Position numbers and translations under genes: made by a program. From assembly GCF_040655735.1 (NCBI RefSeq), contig NZ_JBFAKK010000007.1, forward strand, positions 248,001 to 312,000: a DNA stretch of 64,000 nt, written 5' to 3'. The stretch's first letter is position 1, and the number at the start of each line of letters is the position of its first letter. This DNA comes from Phytomonospora sp040655735 (GTDB lineage: Bacteria; Actinomycetota; Actinomycetes; Mycobacteriales; Micromonosporaceae). Below are positions 56,792 to 64,000 of this stretch, piece after piece. The notes below the pieces were generated by a model. That model was not told where the DNA came from. It ran no database searches and saw nothing but the letters and a program-made list of their open reading frames with translations.

Positions 56792-57351
56792 CAGACTTCA
56801 GCGCGGCCTTCGGGCCCGCCGAGCCCTACCCCTACGAGGAGACCCACGACCTCCGCCAGGGTCCCGACCTGAACCCGCGCATGCTCCCGCTGCTGCCGTT
56901 CGTCGGCGTCTTCCGCGGCAAGGGCCACGGCGTCTACCCGACGGTCCCCGAGTTCGCCTTCGCTCAGGAGGTCCGGGTCAGCCACGACGGCCGGCCCTTC
57001 CTGTTCTACGAGTCGAGGACCTGGCTCATCGACGGCGACGACAAGCCCGTCCGCCCGGCCGCGCGCGAGGTCGGCTGGTTCCGGACCGTCGAGGGCAGCG
57101 ACCGCGAGGTCGAACTGCTCCTGGCCCACCCGACCGGGATCATGGAGCTCTACCTCGGCACCGTCGACGGCACGAAGATGGAACTGGCCACCGACGCCGT
57201 CGTCCGCACGGCCTCCGCCAAGGAAGTCGTCGCAGGTCACCGCCTTTACGGGATCGTCGACCGCAAGCTGCTCTACGCCGCCGAGATGGCCGCCGAAGGC
57301 CACCCGCTCCAGTCGCACCTGTCGGCGCAGCTGGACCGCGTCGGAGGCTGA
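56785..57351 (+). CDS. Nitrobindin-like heme-binding beta-barrel protein (FABP-like, DUF1794)
   Basis: A 188-residue beta-barrel protein: LPFVGVFRGKGHGVYPTVPEFAFAQEVRVSHDGRPFLFYESRTWLIDGDDKPVRPAAREVGWFR has the G-x-W/F-x-G-x-G start and the long beta pattern of nitrobindins, with late HPLQSHLSAQLDRV helix. Nitrobindins bind ferric haem and react with NO or peroxynitrite. ATG 56785 overlaps the end of a 33-residue membrane peptide. Residues for the axial histidine cannot be certain without alignment. Confidence 0.82.
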   Translation: MVTDFSAAFGPAEPYPYEETHDLRQGPDLNPRMLPLLPFVGVFRGKGHGVYPTVPEFAFAQEVRVSHDGRPFLFYESRTWLIDGDDKPVRPAAREVGWFRTVEGSDREVELLLAHPTGIMELYLGTVDGTKMELATDAVVRTASAKEVVAGHRLYGIVDRKLLYAAEMAAEGHPLQSHLSAQLDRVGG

Positions 57352-57451
57352 CCGCCCGATGTGACGGGGATGTGGCGTCCTTGTGGTGCCACCGGCCAGC
57401 CTGGGGTCATCGGGCGCCGCACGGGGCGGCGCCGGTTCTCAAGGGGGCTTG

Positions 57452-57841
57452 ATGAACACCAGGAAACTCCTCGGCGGTGCCGCCGCGACCGGTCTGCTCA
57501 CCGTCGCGCTCGTCATGGGCGCAGGCACCGCGAACGCGGCCGGCTCCGGCGCGAGCTCGTACGACCAGCAGCTGGCGGCGGTCTGCGGCGCCACGGGCAG
57601 CGACAAGGACCACCGCGCCTACGACGACACGATGAGGACGGAATCGAACGCCCGCAGCGGACCGTCCACCGACTGCGGGGTCAGGTTCAGCACCGGCGGC
57701 TCGCGGGCGACGGTCGACTACCACTGCTATCGCGTCGTCAGCGGCTACCACTGGACGTACCTTCGCCTGAAGGGCACCAGCGACTACGGCTGGGTCCGCG
57801 GCGACCGTCTGACCGACAGCGGCAGCAACGTCGCCTGCTGA
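57452..57841 (+). CDS. Small secreted SH3-like protein
   Basis: A 129-residue exported protein with a signal peptide: MNTRKLLGG, then GLLTVALVMGAGTANAAG. The mature part has three or more cysteines (AVCGATG, DCGVRF, DYHCYRV, NVAC), likely forming disulfides, and a SH3b-like end WTYLRLKGTSDYGWVRGDRL. It probably binds the cell wall. ATG 57452 has AAGGGGG upstream. It is followed by a bidirectional terminator. The exact ligand is unknown. Confidence 0.75.
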   Translation: MNTRKLLGGAAATGLLTVALVMGAGTANAAGSGASSYDQQLAAVCGATGSDKDHRAYDDTMRTESNARSGPSTDCGVRFSTGGSRATVDYHCYRVVSGYHWTYLRLKGTSDYGWVRGDRLTDSGSNVAC

Positions 57842-57855
57842 CCCCACACGCAAAT

Positions 57856-57887
57856 CGGCCGGGAAACCCCACCAGGTTTCCCGGCCG
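57856..57887. terminator. Bidirectional terminator
   Basis: A 13-bp perfect stem, CGGCCGGGAAACC (57856-57868) with GGTTTCCCGGCCG (57875-57887), and a 6-base loop. It separates the convergent SH3-like and aminotransferase genes. Confidence 0.75.
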
Positions 57888-57899
57888 TCCCACGTTCGC

Positions 57900-58757
57900 T
57901 TAATCCGCGACGGGGAAACCCGCGAGTTTGAGCACTTCCTCGTTCTTCGCGCCGACCGGCAGCGTTCGCTCGCCGAGCGCCACGACCGGCGCGACACCGC
58001 GCACCGAGGAGGCGACCCACACGCCGCCGTCGACGTCGAAGAGTTCGTCGGGCCGGATCATCCGTTCCTCGGAGCGCAGCCCGATGTCGGCGGCGTGCTC
58101 CATGAGGAACGCCGAGGTCGTTCCCGGCAGGATGCTCGTCCTGCCGGGCGGCACGGTGTACAGGACGTCGCCGTCGATCCACATCAGCGAGGCCGTCGAG
58201 GCCTCCATGCACCAGCCGTCGGCCGAGATCCACAGCAGGTCGTCGAAACCGGCGGCGCGGGCGGCGCGCTGGCCGGCCATGTTGATCGCGTACGACAGGC
58301 TCTTGACCTGCCCGAGCAGCCAGGGGGCGCCGGCGCGGACGTCCTCGGGGTGCACGGGGTAGCCGATGTTGGCGGGCATGAGCCGCACCCCGTCGCGGCG
58401 GACCTTCGGGAAGTCGGGGGTGATCGGGTTGAGCGTGGCGAAGACCGTCGGGGCTCCGCCGTACTCGCGGCCCCGCGTGCAGATCAGCCGCAGCGCGGCC
58501 TCACCGCTCTCGGTCCGCGCGGCGAGCGCCTGCCCGGCGAGTTCCCGCAGCGCCTCGTGCGGCGGCAGGTCGAGGTCCATGCGGTCGGCGGAGCGGCGCA
58601 TGCGGTCGAGATGCTCGGTGAGGTTCCACGGCACGCCGTCGCGGACGTGGACGGTCTCGAACACCCCGTCTCCGCGAAGGACGCCGAGGTCATCGGCGTG
58701 CAGGAGGGGTTCGTCGGCCGGTACCACGCCCCGGCCAAGGACGGCGACAATGCCCAT
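57900..58757 (-). CDS. Aminotransferase class IV (aminodeoxychorismate lyase-like)
   Basis: A 285-residue PLP enzyme. The PLP lysine is K152 in LLGQVKSLSYAINMAGQRAA. DLGVLRGDGVFETVHVRDG is the N-terminal class IV signature, and WCMEASTASLMWIDGDVLYTVPPGRTSILPGTTSAFLME the C-terminal one. It may be PabC (4-amino-4-deoxychorismate to p-aminobenzoate) or a D-/branched-chain aminotransferase; the absence of pabAB neighbours leaves this open. ATG 58757 is chosen as family start. Divergent from the Fur gene. Confidence 0.87.
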   Translation of the reverse strand: MGIVAVLGRGVVPADEPLLHADDLGVLRGDGVFETVHVRDGVPWNLTEHLDRMRRSADRMDLDLPPHEALRELAGQALAARTESGEAALRLICTRGREYGGAPTVFATLNPITPDFPKVRRDGVRLMPANIGYPVHPEDVRAGAPWLLGQVKSLSYAINMAGQRAARAAGFDDLLWISADGWCMEASTASLMWIDGDVLYTVPPGRTSILPGTTSAFLMEHAADIGLRSEERMIRPDELFDVDGGVWVASSVRGVAPVVALGERTLPVGAKNEEVLKLAGFPVAD

Positions 58758-58853
58758 GAGCGGAGAGGGTATACCGCTGCCTTCGAGACCGTGATCAGCT
58801 AGGCGACCCTTCCCGGATCGCGGGTGCACCGGCCCGGGCATAGGATCTACCCC

Positions 58854-59279
58854 ATGCCGGGCCAGACGCTCGCCGACGTCCTCCGCGCCAAGGGCCTTCG
58901 GCTCACCGCGCAGCGACAGTTGGTGCTCGAGGCCGTGCTCGATCTGGGCCACGCCACGCCTGAGCAGATCCACGAGAAGGTGACCTGCACCGCTGCGGGT
59001 GTGAACATCACCACGATCTACCGGACCCTGGAACTCCTCGAAGGCCTCGGACTGGTCGCCCACACGCACTTGGGCCACGGCGCGCCGACTTATCACGGCG
59101 CCGGTGACCGCGGTCACGTCCACTTGGTGTGTCACCGTTGCGGAAAGGTCGACGAGGTGTCGCCCGACGTCTTCACCGACGTCCGCCGCAAGCTCTCCGA
59201 CGAACGCGGCTTCCTCGTCGACATCGGCCACGTCGCGCTCTTTGGGATGTGCGCCGCCTGCGACGAGGAGGATTCCTGA
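58854..59279 (+). CDS. Fur-family transcriptional regulator
   Basis: A 141-residue Fur-like metalloregulator. LADVLRAKGLRLTAQRQLVLEAVLDLGHATPEQIHEKV is the winged helix; GHVHLVCHRCGKVDEVSPDVF has the metal-site histidines and the first CxxC, and MCAACDEEDS the second CxxC for structural zinc. It could sense iron, zinc or peroxide. ATG 58854 follows TAGGAT by 7 nt (leaderless pattern). Its stop overlaps the YgfZ gene start as TGATG, so the two are coupled. Operon partners in other actinobacteria are the same. Confidence 0.93.
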   Translation: MPGQTLADVLRAKGLRLTAQRQLVLEAVLDLGHATPEQIHEKVTCTAAGVNITTIYRTLELLEGLGLVAHTHLGHGAPTYHGAGDRGHVHLVCHRCGKVDEVSPDVFTDVRRKLSDERGFLVDIGHVALFGMCAACDEEDS

Positions 59280-60328
59280 TGCGATCGGTGTTGCTGGAGC
59301 GGCCGGGTGCCGTGGCGCCCCTCGACGGCGGTGAGCCGCGCGTGGCGACGGCCGTGCACTACGGCGAGCCGATGCCCGAGCAGCGGCGGCTGGCGGCCGG
59401 CGCGTTCGTGGACCGCTCGGACCGCGAGATCGTCACCGTCACCGGCGGCGCCCGTCTGGAGTGGCTGCACAGCCTCACCACGCAGCACCTGCTCGGTCTG
59501 GGCGTGGAGGGTTCGGAGACGCTGCTGCTGTCGCCGAACGGCCACGTCGAGCAGGCCGTGACCCTCACCGACGACGGCTCGACGCTGTGGCTCGACGTCG
59601 CCGCGGGCAAGGGCGGCGCGCTGCTGGACTTCCTGCTGAAGATGCGTTTCTTCACTCCCGTCGAGATCGCCGACGTGACCGACTCCTGGGCGCTGGTGAC
59701 GATCACCGGCGACGAGTCGCTGCCCGCCCCCGACCTGATCCCGGTCCCGCCGGCGAAGTTCGCCTCCGCCGACGTTCCGGCGCGCCCGTCGGCGCGTTAC
59801 GCGGTCGCGATGAACGCCGACGGCGGCTGGTCGCGCCGCACCGACGTGCTCGGCGTGCCCACCGTCGACCGCCTGGTGCCGCGCGAGTCGCTCGCGTCGG
59901 CCGCCGCCGAGACGGGCCTGCCGGTCGTGGGCACCTGGGCCTACGACGCGCTGCGGGTCGCCGCGCTGCGTCCCGACGTGGCCGACTTCGACCACAAGAC
60001 CATTCCGCACGAGATTCCGCTGCTGGCGTCCGGTGTGCACCTCGACAAGGGCTGCTACCGGGGCCAGGAGACCGTCGCGCGCGTGCACAACCTCGGCCGA
60101 CCGCCGCGCACGCTGGTGCTGCTGCACCTCGACGGCAGCGAGGAGCACCTGCCGCCGCCGGGGACCGAGATCCACAGTGGAGGACGGGTCGTCGGCACGC
60201 TCGGCACCGCCGTCCGCCACCACGAACTCGGTCCGGTCGCGCTGGGTCTGCTGCGCCGCAACGTGGCCGAGAACCCGGCCGCCGAGCTCACCGTGGGGAC
60301 GATGAACGCGGCCGTCGACCGGGCGTAG
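59279..60328 (+). CDS. ygfZ: YgfZ/GcvT-like folate-binding protein (Fe-S biogenesis)
   Basis: A 349-residue protein with the folate-binding GcvT fold. The signature KGCYRGQETVARVHNLGRPPRTLVLLHLDG (near residue 260), with the conserved cysteine in GCYRGQE, is clear. It supports repair or assembly of Fe-S proteins with tetrahydrofolate. ATG 59279 overlaps the stop of the fur gene (TGATG). The next gene (methyltransferase) begins 10 bp after the stop, its -10 overlapping the stop codon. Confidence 0.93.
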   Translation: MRSVLLERPGAVAPLDGGEPRVATAVHYGEPMPEQRRLAAGAFVDRSDREIVTVTGGARLEWLHSLTTQHLLGLGVEGSETLLLSPNGHVEQAVTLTDDGSTLWLDVAAGKGGALLDFLLKMRFFTPVEIADVTDSWALVTITGDESLPAPDLIPVPPAKFASADVPARPSARYAVAMNADGGWSRRTDVLGVPTVDRLVPRESLASAAAETGLPVVGTWAYDALRVAALRPDVADFDHKTIPHEIPLLASGVHLDKGCYRGQETVARVHNLGRPPRTLVLLHLDGSEEHLPPPGTEIHSGGRVVGTLGTAVRHHELGPVALGLLRRNVAENPAAELTVGTMNAAVDRA

Positions 60329-60337
60329 TCTCCCCGG

Positions 60338-60982
60338 ATGACCGAACCCGCTGACGTTATCGAGACCCGCTTCGCCTACGACACGGTCGCCGCCGACTAC
60401 GCCGCCACGCTCGAAGGACTGCACGACGAATCACCCCTGGAGAAGGCCCTCCTGGCGGCTTTCGCCGAGGTCGTCTCCGGCGAGGTGGTGGAGGTCGGCT
60501 GCGGCCCCGGCCGGATGACCGGCCCGCTGCACGAGCTGGGCGTGAACGTGTTCGGTGTCGACCTGTCGCCGGGCATGGTCGCCGTCGCGCGCGAGCGTCA
60601 CCCCAACCTGCGCTTCGAGGTCGGGTCGATGGCCGCACTCGACATCGCCGACGGGACCCTCGGCGGCGTCGTCGCCTGGTACTCGATCATCCACACGCCG
60701 CCGGAGCGGTTGCCGGCCGTCTTCGCCGAGTTCGCGCGGGTCCTGGCCCCCGGCGGGCACCTGCTGCTCGCCTTCCAGGTCGGCGACTACCGCAAGCGCG
60801 TCGAGCGCGGCTACGGCCACGAGGTCGGCCTTGACGCCTACCGCCTGCTGCCCGACAAGATCGTGCCGCAGCTCGCCGAGGCGGGCTTCGAGGAGCTGTG
60901 GCGCGCGGTGAAGCAGGCCGAGGGGGACTTCGAGGAGAACCCGCAGGCCTTCGTGCTGCTGCGCAAGGCCACGGCCGAGTAG
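60338..60982 (+). CDS. SAM-dependent methyltransferase
   Basis: A 214-residue class I methyltransferase. VVEVGCGPGRMTGPLHELGVNVFGVDLSPGMVAVARE holds motif I (E-V-G-C-G-P-G) and the acidic D-L end of strand 2; WYSIIHTPPERLPAVFAEFARVLAPGGHLLLAF matches motifs 2-3. Substrate unknown. ATG 60338 lies 6 nt behind TAGTCT (60326-60331), which overlaps the YgfZ stop, so it may have its own leaderless promoter. It belongs to a fur-ygfZ run of same-direction genes. Confidence 0.9.
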   Translation: MTEPADVIETRFAYDTVAADYAATLEGLHDESPLEKALLAAFAEVVSGEVVEVGCGPGRMTGPLHELGVNVFGVDLSPGMVAVARERHPNLRFEVGSMAALDIADGTLGGVVAWYSIIHTPPERLPAVFAEFARVLAPGGHLLLAFQVGDYRKRVERGYGHEVGLDAYRLLPDKIVPQLAEAGFEELWRAVKQAEGDFEENPQAFVLLRKATAE

Positions 60983-61044
60983 TACTTCACGCCACGTGAC
61001 GTTCTCGACACGTCGCGCGGCTTCGCGGGTGGCAGTCTGTCGGC

Positions 61045-62151
61045 ATGCCGCTTCCTCTGCTGGGCGCTCTTCTCCTGGCGATCGGCCTCGCCGCGGCCGT
61101 CGCGCTGTACCGGCCGCCGCCCGACGTCCCCGCCGCCGGCTGGTCGGGCGATCCTTCCTCGCCCGGCCGCCGGCGCTGGTGGGACGGGCAGGCGTGGACG
61201 CCGCGCGTGGCCGACGGTGCCGAGCCTCCGGGGCGGCCGCGACGTTTCCACGGCCGTTTCTGGGGCGGTTGGGTGTGGGTCCTGGCTGCCGCGATCGTAG
61301 TTTCGGTGGGCGGCGGCGCGCTGTACCTGTCGGGGGAGAACGTCCGGCTGCTGGCGGTCACGAGCTTCGCGGGCATGGCCCTGACCTGCTGGGCTGCCTA
61401 CCGTTTCACGGCCCGCCAGATCGGCCTCGACGACGCCGTCTCGCCCTTGCAGGTGATCGCGGCGACCGTGGCCGGCGCGGGATCGACGCTGCTGGTGGCC
61501 ATGAGCCTCAACGACCTCGTCATCGGCCACTGGGGAATCGCGCGGGCGGTGAACCTGGTCGGGTTCATCGAGGAGGGTGCGAAGTACCTCGTCCCGATCG
61601 CGCTGTTCCTCGTCGGCCGCTACCGCAATCCCCGCGCGGGTATCGGCGTGGGGCTGGGGGCGGGCTTCGGCTTCGCGATCACCGAGACCACGCTGTACGC
61701 CTTCGAGACGCTCGCGGCCTCCGGGCCGAACCTCTGCGGCACCGAGACCGTCGTGACCGCACAGGGGGTCGTGCAGGAGCAGTTGCTGCGGATCTTCACC
61801 GTGTCGCCGCTGCACTGGATGTGGACGGCCACGGCCGTGGCGATCGGCTGGCGCCTGTGGCGCGTGTACGGCCGGCGGGGCACCGTCGGAGCGCTCGGCG
61901 GGCTGCTGCTGGTGATGGTGATCCACTCGTTCAACGACACCACCACGACCTTCGGGTGCGGCAGCCCGATCGCCGGTTTCCTGTGGACGGTGGTGCGCTG
62001 GGGCATCCTGCTCGGCTCGTACCTGCTGTTCAAGGCGATGCTCGCGCGGAACACGCCCCCGACCCTCGTCGGACACGTCAGCCGGGGATGGACGCCGCGA
62101 CGGCTCCCGCCGGCACGTCCCGGGGACGGTGGGGATGGTGGGGAGCGTTAG
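61045..62151 (+). CDS. PrsW family intramembrane protease with DUF2510 domain
   Basis: A 368-residue membrane protein. A short TM helix is followed by DUF2510 (AGWSGDPSSPGRRRWWDGQAWTPRV, residues about 32-56). The membrane part contains the PrsW glutamic-protease motifs: FIEEGAKYLVPIALF, ITETTLYAFETL, and a histidine block HSFNDTTTTFG. PrsW proteases cleave anti-sigma factors or other membrane proteins. ATG 61045 is the start. It converges with the TetR gene. Target unknown. Confidence 0.9.
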   Translation: MPLPLLGALLLAIGLAAAVALYRPPPDVPAAGWSGDPSSPGRRRWWDGQAWTPRVADGAEPPGRPRRFHGRFWGGWVWVLAAAIVVSVGGGALYLSGENVRLLAVTSFAGMALTCWAAYRFTARQIGLDDAVSPLQVIAATVAGAGSTLLVAMSLNDLVIGHWGIARAVNLVGFIEEGAKYLVPIALFLVGRYRNPRAGIGVGLGAGFGFAITETTLYAFETLAASGPNLCGTETVVTAQGVVQEQLLRIFTVSPLHWMWTATAVAIGWRLWRVYGRRGTVGALGGLLLVMVIHSFNDTTTTFGCGSPIAGFLWTVVRWGILLGSYLLFKAMLARNTPPTLVGHVSRGWTPRRLPPARPGDGGDGGER

Positions 62152-62178
62152 GCCTCCCGGCCCGTCACCCCCGACCCC

Positions 62179-62769
62179 TCACTCCCCGACCAGCGCCCGC
62201 ACCAGCATCTCCATGCGCCGCTTGCGCTCCTGCGGGCGCAACCGCCCGCCCAGGTCGAGCACGACCTGGCCGTGGATGGCGCTCCACGCCATCTCGGTGA
62301 AGGTCTCCGGGTCGCGGTCGCCGGCCATCGGCGAGAAGGTCTCCAGGAGCACCACGAAGGCGTCGACGAGTTCCTGCGGCGAGTTCGGGCCGCCGAACTC
62401 CAGGCTGGTCGGCATGGTGAACATCGCCTCGAACAGTGCTGGACTGGTCGCGGCGAAGGACTGGTAGGCCCGCGCGACGGCCAGCGTGTCGCCGAACGGG
62501 CCGCAGTCGCCGGTCCGCGCCTCGCGCATGGCGGCGGTCAGTTCGGCGGCGCCTTCGAGGGCGACGGCCGTGACGATGGCCTCCATGTTCGCGAAGTGGC
62601 TGTAGAGCACCGGCTGGCTGTACTCGATGCGCTGGGCGAGTTTCCGCGTGGTCACCGCCGCCCAGCCTTCGGCCTCGGCGAGTGCGCGGGCCTCGGCGAG
62701 GATGCGCGCCCGGCGTTCGGCGCGCTCGCGTTCCTTGCGTCCCTCGGTCGTCGGATTATTCCTGATCAT
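62179..62769 (-). CDS. TetR-family transcriptional regulator
   Basis: A 196-residue TetR protein. The HTH is ARILAEARALAEAEGWAAVTTRKLAQRIEYSQPVLYSHFANMEAIVTAVALEGAAEL; the rest is the ligand domain. ATG 62769 is chosen so the protein starts ahead of a basic helix, MIRNNPTTEGRKERERAERR. It is divergent from the DUF4267 gene with a five-site operator array in between, so it likely represses both itself and that gene. Ligand unknown. Confidence 0.92.
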   Translation of the reverse strand: MIRNNPTTEGRKERERAERRARILAEARALAEAEGWAAVTTRKLAQRIEYSQPVLYSHFANMEAIVTAVALEGAAELTAAMREARTGDCGPFGDTLAVARAYQSFAATSPALFEAMFTMPTSLEFGGPNSPQELVDAFVVLLETFSPMAGDRDPETFTEMAWSAIHGQVVLDLGGRLRPQERKRRMEMLVRALVGE

Positions 62770-62779
62770 GACAGTGATC

Positions 62780-62871
62780 CTAGCATCGAAAAACTTGCTA
62801 GCACCGCTAGACATTCGAGCGACAGGAGTGCTAACGTCGCTATCAGTTCTAGCGCCGCTAGATTTCCTAAC
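62780..62871. promoter_or_regulatory. Array of TetR operators, CTAGC-N3-GCTAG
   Basis: Perfect dyads CTAGC-ACC-GCTAG (62798-62810) and CTAGC-GCC-GCTAG (62849-62861), an imperfect CTAAC-GTC-GCTAT (62831-62843), and half sites at 62780 and 62867. Starts lie at 62780, 62798, 62831, 62849 and 62867, so four of five are spaced by 18 bp within groups. The array covers the whole divergent promoter between tetR and the DUF4267 gene. Confidence 0.65.
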
Positions 62872-62891
62872 GTTGATTCGGGAGTCCTGAG

Positions 62892-63362
62892 ATGTCCAGT
62901 TCCACCCTCGCCCAGCCCGCCACCGCCACCGCCCCCGCGACCACCGGACCGCGCCACCGCCGCCTGGCGATCGCCAGTCACATCCTCGTCGGCCTTCTCG
63001 TGCTGTTCGTCTTCTGGTTCGGCTCCTACTACGTGCTCGACCCGCACACCGCCGTCATCGGCTTCGGCCTCCCCGAGTCCACCTGGCCGACCGGCGACAT
63101 GACCGCCTTCATGACCATCAAGGGCGTCCGCGACCTCGGCACCGGCCTGGCCCTTCTCGTGCTGCTCGTGACCCGCCAGACCCGGGCGGTCGGCTGGGCA
63201 CTCATCGCCATGGCCTTCATCCCCTTGGGCGACATGTCGATCATCCTGTCCTACGATGGCTCGATCGCCGCCGCTCTCGGCATCCACGCCGCCACCGCGC
63301 TGACCATGCTGGTCGTCGGCGGGTTCATCGCCTGGAACGAGCGCGCCCGCAAGAACGTCTAG
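62892..63362 (+). CDS. DUF4267 family membrane protein
   Basis: A 156-residue protein with four TM helices, including SHILVGLLVLFVFWFGSYYVLDPHTAVIGFGLPESTWP and the DUF4267 core MTIKGVRDLGTGLALLVLLVTRQTRAVGWALIAMAFIPLGDMSIIL. Family members are often targets of TetR regulators, as the operator array suggests. Function unknown. ATG 62892 is 21 bp past the last operator half site. The truncated GNAT gene follows. Confidence 0.87.
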   Translation: MSSSTLAQPATATAPATTGPRHRRLAIASHILVGLLVLFVFWFGSYYVLDPHTAVIGFGLPESTWPTGDMTAFMTIKGVRDLGTGLALLVLLVTRQTRAVGWALIAMAFIPLGDMSIILSYDGSIAAALGIHAATALTMLVVGGFIAWNERARKNV

Positions 63363-63383
63363 CCGATCCCCTGGAGACCCCTG

Positions 63384-64000
63384 ATGCCCACGTCCTGGAC
63401 CCCACAGGCCGTCCTGTCCACCGCCGCGGCGTGGGTCTGGACTCCCTACGACGCCGAGACGCGCACCAGCGACCACGCCACCGTGGTGATCTCCAACGGC
63501 CGCGCGACCGTCGACCGCGCCGAAGGACTCCCCGCCGCCGACCTCGTCGCCCACGTGCGCGACCTGGTCGGCGGCGAGACCGCCGTCATCTGGCCCACCC
63601 ACCAGGCCACCGAGCCCGCCGACCTCGCCGACGCGCTGCTGCGGGCCGGCGCCGAGGTCGCCGAGAACCTCGACGTGATCGCCTACGAACTCGCCGTCGG
63701 CCTGCCCGAGCTGGCAGTCCCCGCCGACGTCGAGGTCCGGCGCATCGACACCGCCGCCGACCTGGCCGATGCCTACCCGGTCACCTCGGCGGTCTTCGCC
63801 CAGCCCGAGCCCACCGAGGCCTTCCGCGACGGCGAGGCCGTCGAGCTCGCCAAGCAGGTCGCGGCCGGCGGGGACCGGCGGATCTTCCGCTACCTCGCCT
63901 ACGCCGACGGCGTCGCCATCGGCCACGCCGGCACGACCATCGAGGGCGAGGTCGTCAAGCTGTGGGGCGGCTCGGTCCTGGAGGAATACCGGGGCCGGGG
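63384..64000 (+). CDS. GNAT N-acetyltransferase, 5' part (cut by window edge)
   Basis: The first about 205 residues are present, the end is missing. The N-terminal part is degenerate (WTPQAVLSTAAAWVWTPYDAETRTS), while the last part in view (RIFRYLAYADGVAIGHAGTTIEGEVVKLWGGSVLEEYRGRG) is typical of GNAT strands before motif A, with EEYRGRG matching the acetyl-CoA loop R/Q-x-x-G-x-G/A. It follows DUF4267 by 21 bp and is probably co-transcribed. ATG 63384 follows GGAG. Substrate unknown. Confidence 0.85.
   Translation, partial: MPTSWTPQAVLSTAAAWVWTPYDAETRTSDHATVVISNGRATVDRAEGLPAADLVAHVRDLVGGETAVIWPTHQATEPADLADALLRAGAEVAENLDVIAYELAVGLPELAVPADVEVRRIDTAADLADAYPVTSAVFAQPEPTEAFRDGEAVELAKQVAAGGDRRIFRYLAYADGVAIGHAGTTIEGEVVKLWGGSVLEEYRGR

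Overview
The window is high-GC DNA (roughly 70% G+C by eye, with strong third-position GC bias) from an actinobacterium. Supporting genes are a gpmA-senX3-regX3 cluster, a CU044_5270-type sigma-factor partner, an ECF41 sigma factor, DUF2510-PrsW, SHOCT and DUF6325 proteins, and many leaderless promoters. A filamentous or Glycomyces/Micromonospora-like relative is plausible, but I cannot fix the genus. No tRNA, rRNA, CRISPR array, prophage or transposase gene was seen. About 70 genes are densely packed, mostly in short operons.

Layout. 1-6 kb: aldo/keto reductase end, CPBP protease, an FMN reductase with a SoxR-type promoter, cupin, a Clp-N/HTH protein behind twin palindromes, and two MFS paralogues (one frameshifted, with a start-site-sequestering hairpin). 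6-7.5 kb: secreted hydrolase, then a terminator and extragenic repeats. 7.5-15.2 kb: dTMP-kinase-like protein, ParA/EspI-like ATPase, degenerate diacylglycerol-kinase-like protein, a broken secreted protein, a PrnB-family protein, purA and a repeat protein. 15.2-26.8 kb: regulators (MerR, HxlR, CGNR, two MarR), Ohr, Ppx/GppA, thiolase, Nudix, MFS, NmrA and an alpha/beta hydrolase; several regulators sit beside palindromes. 26.8-34.8 kb: ECF sigma with its membrane partner, a DnaA-box-like cluster, gpmA-senX3-regX3, a NarL-type two-component pair, a 163-bp MITE-like element and a secreted lytic-enzyme-like protein. 34.8-47.8 kb: DUF1684, an AAA ATPase/site-2 protease/DUF2809 operon, GNAT, imine-reductase-like enzyme, Tex, DsrE-like protein, MarR/SDR, RibD-like reductase, LysR, and an ECF41 sigma factor with its carboxymuconolactone-decarboxylase target.

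47.8-52.9 kb is the most unusual part. A 1,174-residue protein has a short GNRAV motif, a long hydrophobic helical centre of the type found in contractile-injection-system (eCIS/DUF4157-associated) proteins, and a C-terminal HNH-nuclease-like domain. A small acidic protein overlaps its stop codon and is a candidate immunity protein. DUF6325 and SHOCT genes follow. No injection-system structural genes are visible, so this looks like an orphan effector module.

52.9-64 kb: EamA/LysR pair, a second pair of DnaA boxes, two membrane proteins (one with a Lys/Gln/Ala tail), a 33-aa membrane peptide coupled to a nitrobindin-like protein, a small secreted SH3-like protein, aminotransferase IV/PabC-like, Fur-YgfZ, a methyltransferase, DUF2510-PrsW, TetR with an operator array, DUF4267 and a truncated GNAT.

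Regulation recurs across the window. Many start codons lie 6-8 nt behind a TANNNT hexamer (leaderless transcripts), and many regulators flank their own perfect or near-perfect palindromes.
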